Positions 18,341 through 27,039 of a stretch of 64,000 nt of DNA are shown piece after piece. Numbering within the stretch: position 1 is the stretch's first letter; each line of letters opens with the position of its first letter. The notes under the pieces were generated by a model. It ran no database searches. It was not told where the DNA came from and worked only from the letters and a program-made list of their open reading frames with translations. The translations under genes and the position numbers were made by a program. The stretch is from Rubrobacter marinus (GTDB lineage Bacteria > Actinomycetota > Rubrobacteria > Rubrobacterales > Rubrobacteraceae), in contig NZ_CP045121.1 of the NCBI RefSeq assembly GCF_011492965.1, forward strand, positions 3,100,001 to 3,164,000, read 5' to 3'.

Positions 18341-19145
18341 GCGCCCCGGAGGCCTCGGGCTCGCGCTCGTCGCGTCGCTCGTCGCCCTGCCGCTGTTGCC
18401 GCTCCTCCTCTGGGCCTTCACCGGGGTCTGGCGCTTCCCGGACCTGCTGCCCTCCGAACTCTCCCTGCGCGGCTGGGAGTACGTCGCGGGCGGCGGGGGC
18501 CGGGCGCCCGAGGCGATCCTCAACAGCCTCCTCATCGGGGTGGCGGCGACGGCGGCCTCCGTGGCGGTCGGGCTGCCGGCGGGGATGGCGCTCGGGGGCT
18601 ACGAGTTCCGCCTCAAGGGGTTGGTGATCTTCTTCGTGCTGCTCCCGATCCTCGTCCCGCCGCTCGCCTCGACGATGGGGATACACCTCACGTTTATCCG
18701 GCTCGGGCTCGCGGATACGGCCTTCGGGGTCTTTCTGGTGCACCTGATCCCGACGGTCCCCTACACCGCCATCATCCTGACGAGCGTCTTCGCCGAGCGG
18801 GGCGGGGAGATGGAGGAGGCGGCCCGGACTCTGGGCGCCTCCCCCTGGCAGACGTTCCGGCACGTCACGCTGCCCCGCGCCGTCCCGGGGATAGCGGTGG
18901 CTTCTCTGTTCGCGTTCCTGCTCTCCTGGAGCCAGTACGCCCTGACGCTCCTGATCGGGGGCGGCAGCGTCATAACCTTGCCCATGCTCCTCTTCTCCGC
19001 GGCCTCCGGCAGCGACCCCGTCATCACGGCGGTCCTCACGGTCGTCTTCGCCCTTCCCGCCCTCCTCGCCCTCGTCGTGGCCCTCCGCTTCCTACGGGGC
19101 CACGGCGACGAGCGCGACCTCCCCTTCCTCGGGAGGCCCTCGTGA
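18327..19145 (+). CDS. YnjC-like ABC transporter permease, second subunit
   Basis: 272-residue permease with about six membrane helices and an EAA loop EMEEAARTLGASPWQTFR, followed by LPRAVPGIAVASLFAFLLSW. GTG start, overlapping the first permease by 14 bases and the ATPase gene by four bases (GTGA), so the operon is translationally coupled. It pairs with the first permease as a heterodimer. The positive patch MGRRKRPG at the N-terminus places that end in the cytoplasm. Confidence 0.85.
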   Translation: MGRRKRPGGLGLALVASLVALPLLPLLLWAFTGVWRFPDLLPSELSLRGWEYVAGGGGRAPEAILNSLLIGVAATAASVAVGLPAGMALGGYEFRLKGLVIFFVLLPILVPPLASTMGIHLTFIRLGLADTAFGVFLVHLIPTVPYTAIILTSVFAERGGEMEEAARTLGASPWQTFRHVTLPRAVPGIAVASLFAFLLSWSQYALTLLIGGGSVITLPMLLFSAASGSDPVITAVLTVVFALPALLALVVALRFLRGHGDERDLPFLGRPS

Positions 19146-20203
19146 GCCCGCCCGCGAGCGCCCGTCTGGAGCTCCGGGACGTCTCCCTGCGCTACGGCAG
19201 GGGCGCCGAGCCCGCCCTCAAGGGCCTCTCCCTCACCGTCGAGCCGGGGGAGCTCGTCGCCCTGCTCGGCCCGTCCGGGTGCGGCAAGACGACGGCGCTG
19301 AAGATCGTGGCCGGCCTCCTGGCCCCCACCTCGGGCGAGGTGCTCGTCGACGGGCGCTCCCTGCTGGGCGTCCCCCCCGAGAAGCGCGGGGCCGCGATGG
19401 TCTTCCAGAAGCCCCTGCTCTTCCCGCACATGTCCGTCGAGGCGAACGTCGGCTTCGGGCTGAGGATGCGCGGCGCTTCGCAGGCGGAGAGCTCGGCCCG
19501 CGCCCGCGAAGCCCTCGGCCGCGTGCGCATGGAGGGCCACGGGGACCGCCGCCCAGACGAGCTCTCCGGCGGCCAGCAGCAGCGCGTCTCCCTCGCCCGC
19601 GCGCTCGTCACCGAGCCCAGCCTCCTCCTCCTCGACGAGCCCCTGAGCGCCCTCGACGCGAACCTCCGCAGCGCCCTGCGCGACCTCGTGAGGGAGGTCC
19701 AGGAGGAGGGCGGCTACACGACGGTCTTCGTGACGCACGACCAGGAGGAGGCGGTGGTCCTCGCGGACAGGATCGCGCTCGTCACGGGAGGCGCCCTGCG
19801 CATGTACGACCGCCCGCAGGCCTTCTACGACCGCCCCAGGACGCGCGAGGTGGCCGAGTTCTTCGGCGCCACGAACTTTATCGAGGGCCGAAGCGCCGGC
19901 CCCGACGGCCCCGTCGAGACGGCGCTGGGCACCTTCGGGCTGGCGACGCCCGTTCCGGCGGGCAAGGTAACCCTCACCATACGCCCCGAAGCCGTACGCC
20001 TGGGCACCCAGAGCGAGGACGGCGGCAACTCGTTCGTGGCGCGCGTCTCCGAGGCCACCTACCTCGGCACCCAGATCTCCTACCGCCTGCAAGCCGGCGA
20101 CACCTCCCTGCGGGCCGCCCTCCCGCCCCACACGCGCCTCGCCGTGGGAGAAAGGACGACCGTCCGCCTCCCCGCCGAATCCTTGTGGCCGCTCGGTCCC
20201 TAG
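19142..20203 (+). CDS. YnjD-like ABC transporter ATP-binding protein
   Basis: 353-residue ATPase of the importer. It has Walker A GPSGCGKTT, a Q-loop FQKPLLFP, signature LSGGQQQRVSLARAL, Walker B LLLLDEP, D-loop LSALDANLR and the switch His in FVTHDQEEA. The last ~110 residues form a TOBE-type domain (LTIRPEAVRLG), as in POT/MOI-family ATPases, longer than E. coli YnjD. It energises the preceding permease pair. It is the last gene of the operon; no terminator hairpin was found behind it. Confidence 0.9.
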   Translation: MSPPASARLELRDVSLRYGRGAEPALKGLSLTVEPGELVALLGPSGCGKTTALKIVAGLLAPTSGEVLVDGRSLLGVPPEKRGAAMVFQKPLLFPHMSVEANVGFGLRMRGASQAESSARAREALGRVRMEGHGDRRPDELSGGQQQRVSLARALVTEPSLLLLDEPLSALDANLRSALRDLVREVQEEGGYTTVFVTHDQEEAVVLADRIALVTGGALRMYDRPQAFYDRPRTREVAEFFGATNFIEGRSAGPDGPVETALGTFGLATPVPAGKVTLTIRPEAVRLGTQSEDGGNSFVARVSEATYLGTQISYRLQAGDTSLRAALPPHTRLAVGERTTVRLPAESLWPLGP

Positions 20204-20546
20204 GCTGCGTCCGCGGATCGAAGGCTCGACGCCCCATGTGATTCGAACCGGGTTGGTGACCCGAAACCGCCGCCCGAAGTGGCCGAGGACCTCGGCGGTC
20301 GAGGCGGTTGCCCAGTACCCCGAGGCTTCTACCGATTGGGAAGAGCAGCCGTAGCCCGGCGCGAAGGGCGTCGAGGGTTCGTCGACGCGGCGTCAGTCCT
20401 CGACCCGGGCGGGGAACGCTACCGGCCGGAGGTGCTCCGGGAGGCTGCGGTACTGCCGATCTCTTTCCCCGGCGGCACCGGCAGGAGCCATAGTAGTAGG
20501 AGTAGCGGTGGTCGGCATGGGCTCTGCCCGCTTGTGAGATCGTGGC
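20204..20546. other. Intergenic region between convergent genes
   Basis: About 340 bases. A stretch near 20240 (GATTCGAACC) looks like the complement of a tRNA T-loop, but its flanks do not pair and no acceptor stem exists. No gene or terminator was recognised. Confidence 0.4.
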
Positions 20547-20987
20547 TCACGCTCGGGCTTCCGGCTGGGGTGCTCCTTCGTCGCCGGATCTCCTTCCCTT
20601 TGCGCGGAACAGGTCGTACACGGACGGCGCGCCGGCGAAGCACCACAGGGCGATTACCGGGTCGCAGATGGCGCACCCCAAGGACGAATCCGGGACGAAC
20701 GGGACGATGGGGTTGCCGTAGAGGTGGTGCAGCACGTCCCAGCCGGTGTGCAGGAGCCATGCGACGCCTATGAAACCGTAGGAGCGCAGCCCCCTGTAGG
20801 CGCAGTAGGTGACCACCGCCAGGAAGACGAACTCCCAAGCACCAAAGCCCCCGCTCAGGTACGCCGCGCCCGCTCCGGCCACGAAGATGGCGTTGAAGTT
20901 CCGCCTGTTCGGCTCCCCGAACAACGAGGAGAGCGAGATGTAGACGAGCGCGACTAAGACCGGTCCCAACACATCCATTACGCCCAT
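20547..20987 (-). CDS. DUF6010-like membrane protein
   Basis: 146-residue hydrophobic protein with about four membrane segments (VLGPVLVALVYISLSSLFG, NFNAIFVAGAGAAYLSGG, FVFLAVVTYCAYRG, FIGVAWLLHTGWDVLHHLYG). The HTGWDVLHH segment and the CAICDPVIALWC segment, with conserved His, Asp and Cys, match what I recall of DUF6010. No function is known. The ATG at 20987 is chosen because the pattern begins there; the frame is open further upstream but not hydrophobic. The gene is divergent from the regulator that follows. Confidence 0.65.
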   Translation of the reverse strand: MGVMDVLGPVLVALVYISLSSLFGEPNRRNFNAIFVAGAGAAYLSGGFGAWEFVFLAVVTYCAYRGLRSYGFIGVAWLLHTGWDVLHHLYGNPIVPFVPDSSLGCAICDPVIALWCFAGAPSVYDLFRAKGRRSGDEGAPQPEARA

Positions 20988-21199
20988 CGGCAAGATCCCT
21001 TCTACGCGCCTGCGTAAACCGGACGGTTCCACCCGGCCCGGAGATCCTAAGCGACGAGCACCTCCGGGATAAGTGGCGCGATTGCCACACATAAACGGGT
21101 TCTCGCCACAAGGTCCGAAGCGCTGCGATCCCCCTCGACAAACGCGCAAGACGACCCCGCCAGGCCGGAGGATCCTCCGGCCGCGAGCGGGCGAGGGTG

Positions 21200-21205
21200 T
21201 AGAGT
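21200..21205 (+). promoter_or_regulatory. -10 box of a probable leaderless promoter
   Basis: TAGAGT, six bases, then the ATG at 21212. No ribosome binding site is present. Confidence 0.45.
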
Positions 21206-21211
21206 ATCGCC

Positions 21212-22162
21212 ATGCATACGGTAGCCGTTCTCGCGCTGGACGGGGTGTTAGCCTTCGACCTGTCTACCCCGGTGGAGGTCTTCGGCCGCGCCCGGTTGCC
21301 GGACGGGAGGGCTGCCTACGGGGTGCGCGTCTGCGCCCCGGTGGACGAGGTCGACGCGGGGGTCGTCGCCATCCGAGCTCCCTGGGGCATGGACGCGCTC
21401 GCCGGGGCCGACACTATCGTCGTGCCTGGCCTGGCCGATCCCACGGCGCCGATCCCCGAGGGCGTCCTCGCGGCGTTGCGGGCCGCGGCGGAGGGCGGCG
21501 CGCGGGTCGCCTCGATCTGCGTGGGCGCGTTCACGCTGGCCGCCGCGGGGCTGTTGGACGGCCTGCGGGCGACGACGCACTGGGCGGCCGCGGGGCAGCT
21601 CTCACGCCTGTACCCGGAGGTCGACGTGGACGCGGACGTCCTCTACGTCGACAACGGCCGGGTTCTGACCTCGGCCGGCGCCGCGGCGGGGCTGGATCTG
21701 TGCCTGCACATGATCCGGAAGGACTACGGCGTCGCGGTGGCAGCCGACGCCGCCCGGGTAGCGGTGATGCCCCTGGAGCGCGACGGTGGTCAGGCCCAGT
21801 ACATCGTGCACCAGCAGCCCGGCGCGGACGGCTCGAGCATAGAACCGCTCCTGCGGTGGATGGAAGAGAACGCCCACCGGAGCCTGAACCTCCGGGAGAT
21901 CGCCGCCCGGGCGACGGTGAGCCCCCGCACCCTGAACCGACGCTTCCGCGAGCAGACCGGCACGACCCCGCTGCAATGGCTGCGCAGGTCCAGGATCCGC
22001 AGGGCGCAGCACCTGCTCGAGACCACCGGTCATCCCGTCGAGCGGATCGCCGGTGAAGTCGGGTTCGGCTCCCCGACGAGCTTCCGCGACCTGTTCAAGA
22101 AGCTCGTCGGCACCAGCCCGCGCGACTACCGGCTCACGTTCGGAGGCCCACCCGCACGGTAA
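21212..22162 (+). CDS. GlxA-family transcriptional regulator (DJ-1/PfpI + AraC)
   Basis: 316-residue regulator. Residues 1-180 form a DJ-1/PfpI amidotransferase-like domain with the nucleophile-elbow Cys in VASICVGAFTLAAAGLLDG. Residues 215-310 form an AraC-type double helix-turn-helix (LNLREIAARATVSPRTLNRRF and PVERIAGEVGFGSPTSFRDLFKK). Such proteins often activate arginine/betaine catabolism or respond to small metabolites; the effector is unknown. The gene is alone on its strand and a strong hairpin follows. The target may be the divergent DUF6010 gene. The start is supported by a leaderless promoter arrangement. Confidence 0.9.
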   Translation: MHTVAVLALDGVLAFDLSTPVEVFGRARLPDGRAAYGVRVCAPVDEVDAGVVAIRAPWGMDALAGADTIVVPGLADPTAPIPEGVLAALRAAAEGGARVASICVGAFTLAAAGLLDGLRATTHWAAAGQLSRLYPEVDVDADVLYVDNGRVLTSAGAAAGLDLCLHMIRKDYGVAVAADAARVAVMPLERDGGQAQYIVHQQPGADGSSIEPLLRWMEENAHRSLNLREIAARATVSPRTLNRRFREQTGTTPLQWLRRSRIRRAQHLLETTGHPVERIAGEVGFGSPTSFRDLFKKLVGTSPRDYRLTFGGPPAR

Positions 22163-22313
22163 CTACGCGATTCATCGCACGAGAATCTGCGTGCTCCGGG
22201 ACAAAGGAGACCGAAGGAGCGCGTAGCGCGGGGCAGATGCGAAACTCTACGCCCAGCTTCGTAGGAGGTACGGAGAACCCCATCCGCGGACCCCGAGCAA
22301 TACCCTTGCAAGA

Positions 22314-22353
22314 GAAGGTCCCGCTCGCCTCCCGGGAGGCGAGCGGGACCTTC
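22314..22353. terminator. Perfect 20-bp inverted repeat, bidirectional terminator
   Basis: The two arms 22314-22333 and 22334-22353 are exactly complementary with no loop bases beyond the palindrome centre CCCGGG. It lies between the convergent regulator gene and the dynamin gene, 30 bases beyond the dynamin stop. Confidence 0.85.
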
Positions 22354-22382
22354 GTGTGCTGTTCCGTGGGTCTCGGCTCTCG

Positions 22383-24119
22383 CTAGAGCGAGGACGAGTC
22401 TACCGCGCCCCTGATGGCGGTGACGCCGCCGCCGAGCTTGCCGAGGATGGACTCGGCCATCTTCATCCGGTTCAGCTCGGATTGCACGAAGTTGGCGTAG
22501 GGGACGACGGTGCCGTGCATGCCCTTCACGGCGGCGTCGAGCTCCGTCTCGAGCTGGCGTTGCACCGCGGCGTTGAGGCGCTCGCGCAGGGCGCTCGTCT
22601 GCGTCCTGAACTCCTCGCGGGCCTTGCGTCCGGGCCGGGCGGCGAGCTCGACGCCCGTGACCAGGAGGGCGGTCGTCGTGCCCGTGATGTCCAGGGAGCC
22701 CCCGCCGGAGAGCTCGGTCGCCGGGTCCCCAAGGCCCATGGACCCGGCCTCCGTCGCCGCGGTCTTGGCGACGGCCCCCTTCAGGGACTTCGCCAGGCGG
22801 TCGGCCTCGGCCTTGTAGTCGTAGCTCTGGACCGCGTTCGTCGCGGCCTCGCTTATGGAGTGCAGCAGCGCGTCGCGGCGCACGACGAAGTCGTCGCCGA
22901 TGTCCCCGGCGAGCCGCCGCGTCAGGTCGGCGTTCCTGTGCAGCTCGATGTAGTCGACGATCTGGCGCCACTGCTTGATGTGGCGGAAGACGAGCCAGTT
23001 GATAAGCTCGCGGACCTTCTTGTCCACGACCTCGTCGGTCCCCGCGATGACCTCCTCCTTGAAGCGCTCCTGGAGTTCGCCCTTCCTGCCGAAGAGGGAG
23101 GTCCTGAAGCCCGAGTTGGCCTCGAACCAGGCGTCGGCGCGCCCGTTGATCTCGTTGACGACCAGCGCTATCTGCCCGAGCCTGACCTCGAAGTCGCGCC
23201 GCGTCTCCTCGCGGTAGGCGTCGAGCTGCGAGTCGAGGCTCTCGACCATCTTCGCGTCCTCGGTGAGGAGCTTGGCCCGCTCGCCGGAGGCGCTGCGGTA
23301 ACGGCGGACGAGCTCCTCGGCCACCCCCAGGGGGCTCTGGAGCTTGAGCTGGGCGAGGTCCTTCTGGGACATGAGGTTGCTGACGTAGCCCTCGAGCTCG
23401 TCGAAGCCGCTCTCCCCCATCAGGCGCTCGCGCTCCGCGCGGTCGGCCGAACCCTTCGCCTTGCGGGCGGTCCTGGAGGAGATCATGAAGACCGGCGGTG
23501 TGAGCCCGAGCAGCGTCTGCACCTGCTCCTGGACAAACTCCCGCATCTTCTCCTTCTCGTCCCGCGCAAGAACGTCGACCTTGGTGACGACCAGGATGAT
23601 CTTCTTGCCCCAGTCGCGGATGATCCTCATGTACTCGCGCTCGGACTCGCTGAACGGGCGCTCGGCCGAGGTCAGGAAGAGGACGAGGTCGCTGCGGGGC
23701 ACGAACTCGCGCGAGAGCTGCTCGTGGTGGCGGATGACGGCGTTCGTCCCCGGCGTGTCGACGATGGAGATCGCGCGCAGAAACTCGCTCGGGAAGCCGC
23801 GCTCGACGATCCCGCCCGGCGCCTCCTTCGCGCTCCTGTCGTGGCTGTGCTTGAGGACGGTTATGCGGTCGGTGGTCGGGAGCGACCCCTCCGCCGTCAC
23901 GTCCTCGTTTATGAGGGCGTTGATGAACGCCGACTTGCCGGCGTTGAACTCGCCGACGACGACCAGCAAGAACGGGTCGCCCATGTCGGCCAGCGTCCGG
24001 CGCAGGAGCTCCACGTCCCCGGTGGGCGCGCCGAAGCCGGTGAGAAACTCGATCAGGCTCTCGAGTAGGGCCCTTTCTCTTGTTACCAGCGTCTCTCGAC
24101 GCCCACCGAGGGTCTGCAC
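22383..24119 (-). CDS. Bacterial dynamin-like GTPase
   Basis: 578-residue large GTPase predicted to remodel or protect membranes. G1 is GEFNAGKSAFINAL, the G2 Thr lies in PTTDRITVL, G3 is VDTPGTNAV and G4 is VTKVDVL. The rest is mostly long helices (LDSQLDAYREETRRDFEV) typical of the dynamin stalk. A glycine-rich hydrophobic stretch near residues 455-500 (GSMGLGDPATELSGGGSLDI, then TTALLVTGV) may act as the membrane paddle. Bacterial dynamins often occur in pairs; only one is present here. GTG start after GAGGAG. It ends at the strong palindromic terminator. Confidence 0.88.
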   Translation of the reverse strand: MQTLGGRRETLVTRERALLESLIEFLTGFGAPTGDVELLRRTLADMGDPFLLVVVGEFNAGKSAFINALINEDVTAEGSLPTTDRITVLKHSHDRSAKEAPGGIVERGFPSEFLRAISIVDTPGTNAVIRHHEQLSREFVPRSDLVLFLTSAERPFSESEREYMRIIRDWGKKIILVVTKVDVLARDEKEKMREFVQEQVQTLLGLTPPVFMISSRTARKAKGSADRAERERLMGESGFDELEGYVSNLMSQKDLAQLKLQSPLGVAEELVRRYRSASGERAKLLTEDAKMVESLDSQLDAYREETRRDFEVRLGQIALVVNEINGRADAWFEANSGFRTSLFGRKGELQERFKEEVIAGTDEVVDKKVRELINWLVFRHIKQWRQIVDYIELHRNADLTRRLAGDIGDDFVVRRDALLHSISEAATNAVQSYDYKAEADRLAKSLKGAVAKTAATEAGSMGLGDPATELSGGGSLDITGTTTALLVTGVELAARPGRKAREEFRTQTSALRERLNAAVQRQLETELDAAVKGMHGTVVPYANFVQSELNRMKMAESILGKLGGGVTAIRGAVDSSSL

Positions 24120-24264
24120 CTCGCGCCTCTCCTCTCTCAGCCTCGCCGGGATTCTCCGGCCCCGGCGTCCGTCCGACTCGCGTGCGCCCGGTCCCGGCGG
24201 CGCATCGTTACACGTTTATCGGCACAAGACAAGATTTCCTTTAAAGGCCGCCTTCGCCGCGCGC

Positions 24265-24777
24265 CTACGCGGTTTTCCGGCCCCCGCGCGGGGGCCCGTC
24301 CGAGCCGCCGCGGCGGGCGAACAGCCCCCGGGCCTTCATCGTCATCACCTTCTCGCCGCGCCCGTTGTGGACCTCGGAGACGAAGTACACGGTGCCGCGT
24401 GCGGGGTTGGTGGAGGACGCGGCGGCTTCGAGCACGGTGAGCCTGGCGCTCAAGGCGTCGCCGGGGCGGACGGGCCTGAGCCAGCGCAGCTCCTCGACGC
24501 CGGGCGAGCCCAAGCTGGCGGCGCGGTGGAGGACGGCATCGACGTAGAGGCGCATGAAAACGGCGGCGGTGTGCCAGCCGCTGGCGATCAAACCGCCGAA
24601 CGCAGAGGCCCCGGCGGCCTCCTCGTCCACGTGGAACGGCTGCGGATCGTACTCACGGGCGAAGGCGATTATCTCTTCCTTCGTCAGCGTCCTCTCCCCG
24701 AGCTCGAAGACCTGCCCCTCCTCGAAGTCCTCGAAGTAGAGCTCGTGCCCTCCCGCTACGTCCCCGTCCAACGCCAT
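24265..24777 (-). CDS. MaoC-family dehydratase (hot-dog fold)
   Basis: 170-residue enoyl-CoA hydratase-like protein. The hydratase-2 motif appears as [13 protein letters not shown], containing the Asp/His pair, and [16 protein letters not shown] follows as in MaoC proteins. [18 protein letters not shown] is the family's central strand region. It probably hydrates an acyl-CoA in degradation or in polyhydroxyalkanoate-type metabolism. ATG at 24777 follows GGGAGGA. It is 69 bases upstream of a methyltransferase gene end on the same strand. Confidence 0.85.
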   Translation of the reverse strand: MALDGDVAGGHELYFEDFEEGQVFELGERTLTKEEIIAFAREYDPQPFHVDEEAAGASAFGGLIASGWHTAAVFMRLYVDAVLHRAASLGSPGVEELRWLRPVRPGDALSARLTVLEAAASSTNPARGTVYFVSEVHNGRGEKVMTMKARGLFARRGGSDGPPRGGRKTA

Positions 24778-24846
24778 GAATCCTCCCTCATCCGCGCCGC
24801 TCCGCGAGCCGCGGGCAAGTCTACACGCTCCGACCCCCAAAGACGG

Positions 24847-25573
24847 CTAGGGCTTCCTCCGCGCCAGAAAGCAGGCGAGCCCCCGCGGGAACCTCATCTC
24901 GCCGTAGCCGTCTAGGACGCGGACCTCGAAGCCCGCGTCCCGGAGCTGCGCGACCATGGTGCCCGGCGGGGTGAGCCTCAGACGGTGCGTCTCCTCGTCG
25001 CGCCGGTACAGCTCGCCCACCTTACGGAAGGTGGTGATCCGACGCGTAAGGACCCCCTTCCCCTCGTCTTCTTCGGCGCTCGCCAGGACCGCCCAACCGT
25101 CGCCCTCGGCGTGGGTCTGCGGGCGGCCCCCGCTCGGCCGGGCCCCGCCGCGTCGAAGACCAGGACGCCACCGGGGACCAGCGCCGCGTGGATGCGACGG
25201 AGCAGCCCCCGGAGCTCCTCCTCCGTGTTGCGCTCGTCGAAGAGGTAGTTGAAGCACTCCCGACCGCCGCGACGGCGACGCACGGCGGGAGCTCGAAGGA
25301 CAGGACCGAGCCCTCCACGAACCGCCCCTCCGGTACCCGCTCCCTCGCCATCTCGACCATCGCCCCGGAGATGTCCACCCCGAGAACGCCGTAACCGGCG
25401 TCGACGAGCCTCCGCGACAGGGGCCCACTCCCGCAGCACAGGTCGACGACGAGCCCGTCCTCGTGGCCGCCGTCCCGCAGGGTCTCTATCAACAGCCCCG
25501 CGGCGTCGTCGGCGACGCGCCCGAAGCCGGCGTCGTGAACGTACGCCAGGTCCTCCCGGTAGCCGTCGCTCAC
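24847..25573 (-). pseudogene. SAM-dependent methyltransferase, two frame breaks
   Basis: Class I methyltransferase of about 240 residues. Motif I is VVDLCCGSGPLSRRLV, the acidic end of strand 2 is GVDISGAMVEMAR, FNYLFDERNTEEEL in a second frame is the motif IV region, and VPGGVLVFDAAGPG is motif VI. A third frame carries LTRRITTFRKVGELYRRDEE and a C-terminal FPRGLACFLARRKP. Frames change near 25262 and 25145. The substrate is unknown. It is adjacent to the SDR gene on the same strand (10-base gap). Confidence 0.75.
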
Positions 25574-25583
25574 CGGCGTCCCG

Positions 25584-26381
25584 TCACGGCCCCTGCTTGC
25601 GGCGCCGGATGCTCTCCCAGGACCCGTCCGCGAACCAGCCGCCGTCGACGGAGAGGGTGTGGCCGTTGACGAAGCCGCTCCACTCGTCGTCCGCGAGGAA
25701 GGCGACGGCGCGGGCGATGTCCTCGGGGGTGGCGAAGCGGCCCATCGGGACCCGGCCCCGGATGTCGTCGTCGACGTAGCCGCCGGCCCCCTGGTCCTCC
25801 TCGTCCATCTCCGTCTTGACCCATCCTGGGCAGACGGCGTTCACGCGCACGCCGCGCCCGCCCCACTCGGCGGCCAGGGTGCGGGTCAGGCCGATCAGGC
25901 CGTGCTTGCTCGCGTTGTACGCCGCCCGGTCCCCGACCCCGAGGAGCCCCGCCACCGAGCTCACGTTGACGATGCTGCCCCTCCCCCGCCCGAGCATCTC
26001 GACGCCGAAGACTTGGCTCATCAGGAACGGCCCGGTGAGGTTCACCTCCAGGACGCGCCGCCAGTCCGAGAGCGTGGTCTCCTCCGCCGGGGCGATAAAG
26101 CTCACGCCGGCGTTGTTCACGAGCACGTCCACGCGCCCGAACTCGCCCATCACCGCGTCGAGCATCCCCCGCACCACCCCCTCGTCGGAGACGTCGCCGG
26201 GGAGCGAGAGGGCGGGGGCTCCGAGGGCCCGGAGTTCCCCGAGCGTCCCCTCGGGCGCGCCGAGGTCGTTCGCCGCCACGCGGTAGCCGCGCTCCGCGAG
26301 GGCGAGAGCCACCCTGCGGCCGATGCCGCGTCCGGCTCCGGTCACGACCGCGACGGGGTTCTGCGGGACTTCGGAAACCAA
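25584..26381 (-). CDS. Short-chain dehydrogenase/reductase
   Basis: 265-residue classical SDR. It has the cofactor motif VTGAGRGIGRRVA, the acidic residue NDLG after strand 2, NNAGVSF, the catalytic Ser in IVNVSSVAG and YNASK with Tyr and Lys, then the C-terminal VDGGWFADG. Asp after strand 2 suggests NAD rather than NADP. The pattern is close to 3-oxoacyl-ACP reductase (FabG) and glucose dehydrogenase-like members; the substrate is unknown. TTG start with GGAGGA upstream. The following methyltransferase is probably in the same transcript. Confidence 0.88.
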   Translation of the reverse strand: MVSEVPQNPVAVVTGAGRGIGRRVALALAERGYRVAANDLGAPEGTLGELRALGAPALSLPGDVSDEGVVRGMLDAVMGEFGRVDVLVNNAGVSFIAPAEETTLSDWRRVLEVNLTGPFLMSQVFGVEMLGRGRGSIVNVSSVAGLLGVGDRAAYNASKHGLIGLTRTLAAEWGGRGVRVNAVCPGWVKTEMDEEDQGAGGYVDDDIRGRVPMGRFATPEDIARAVAFLADDEWSGFVNGHTLSVDGGWFADGSWESIRRRKQGP

Positions 26382-26399
26382 ACAGGTCCTCCTTCTCGG

Positions 26400-26640
26400 C
26401 TACTTTACGGCGCGAAGAAACGCGACGGCGAAAGGGTACCGTTGCTCGCCGGCCTCGACCAGGGGCCGGAGGTGAGCCGCGAAGCGTTCCGCCTCTTCGG
26501 AGGTCAGGGCCTCCCGCATGGCCTCGCGGACCCTCGGCAGCTTCGGGTTCCCGGCGCTGTCTAGAAACTCCTCCCGCCGTGCTGGCGGCGGAGCACCCAC
26601 TCGGCCCAGCGGTCCCGGGCCGGTTGCGCCGCCGCTCTGC
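26400..26640 (-). pseudogene. Remnant of a methyltransferase-like gene
   Basis: Two pieces joined by a one-base frame break near 26566. The first reads ARDRWAEWVLRRQHGG and the second EEFLDSAGNPKLPRVREAM... to LRPLVEAGEQRYPFAVAFLRAVK. I recognise these as the N- and C-terminal ends of an actinobacterial SAM methyltransferase family (RDRWAEWLL.RRHGG start and AHLRPLVE.G... C-terminus), with the whole catalytic core missing. No start codon with a ribosome binding site is visible. It is therefore either a deletion remnant or a small protein of unknown role. Confidence 0.45.
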
Positions 26641-26643
26641 CGT

Positions 26644-27013
26644 CTACTCCGCCGCCTCTATGCGCAGGTCCTCGTTGGCGCGCACGCCCTCGCAGCCCTC
26701 GAGGCCTTCGACGACGCGTCCGATCTTGGTGAAGTCCTCGGCGTCGCGGGGGGAGTCGTCGGAGGCGGGGCCGCAGAAGATGCACAGGGCGTTCCCCTCG
26801 GGCCAGTAGGCCACGTCGCCGGCCTCCACCCCGTTGTTGTCCGGCGGCTCGACGGCCTCGGGCACGAGGACGGGAAGTGAAGCTCGTCGTCCCCCGGCGC
26901 CTCGCCTTGACCTTCATCGGGAGCCTCTCCCACATCTCCTCGGCGACCGGGCGCTCCTCGAGCTCTACCGTGATCTCCGCCCCGTGCCCCCGCACCACCA
27001 TGCGCTTCGCCAA
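26644..27013 (-). pseudogene. Cyclophilin-like (TM1367-type) protein, two frame breaks
   Basis: About 124 residues when repaired. The start KRMVVRGHGAEITVELEERP, then LPMKVKARR, and GDVAYWPEGNALCIFCGPAS followed by FTKIGRVVEGLEG are characteristic of the bacterial cyclophilin-like TM1367/DUF3830 family, which has a cyclophilin-like barrel but no proven isomerase activity. Adding one G near 26897 and one C near 26880 restores a single frame. TTG start with AAGGAGG six bases upstream. It follows the 2-hydroxyacid dehydrogenase gene by 26 bases on the same strand. Confidence 0.7.
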
Positions 27014-27039
27014 GCCTACCCTCCTTTTGTTGTCCTTCT

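Noticed and set aside
20225..20270. GATTCGAACC looks like the T-loop complement of a tRNA
   Set aside because: The flanking bases do not form a T-stem, and no acceptor, anticodon or D arm is found on either strand.
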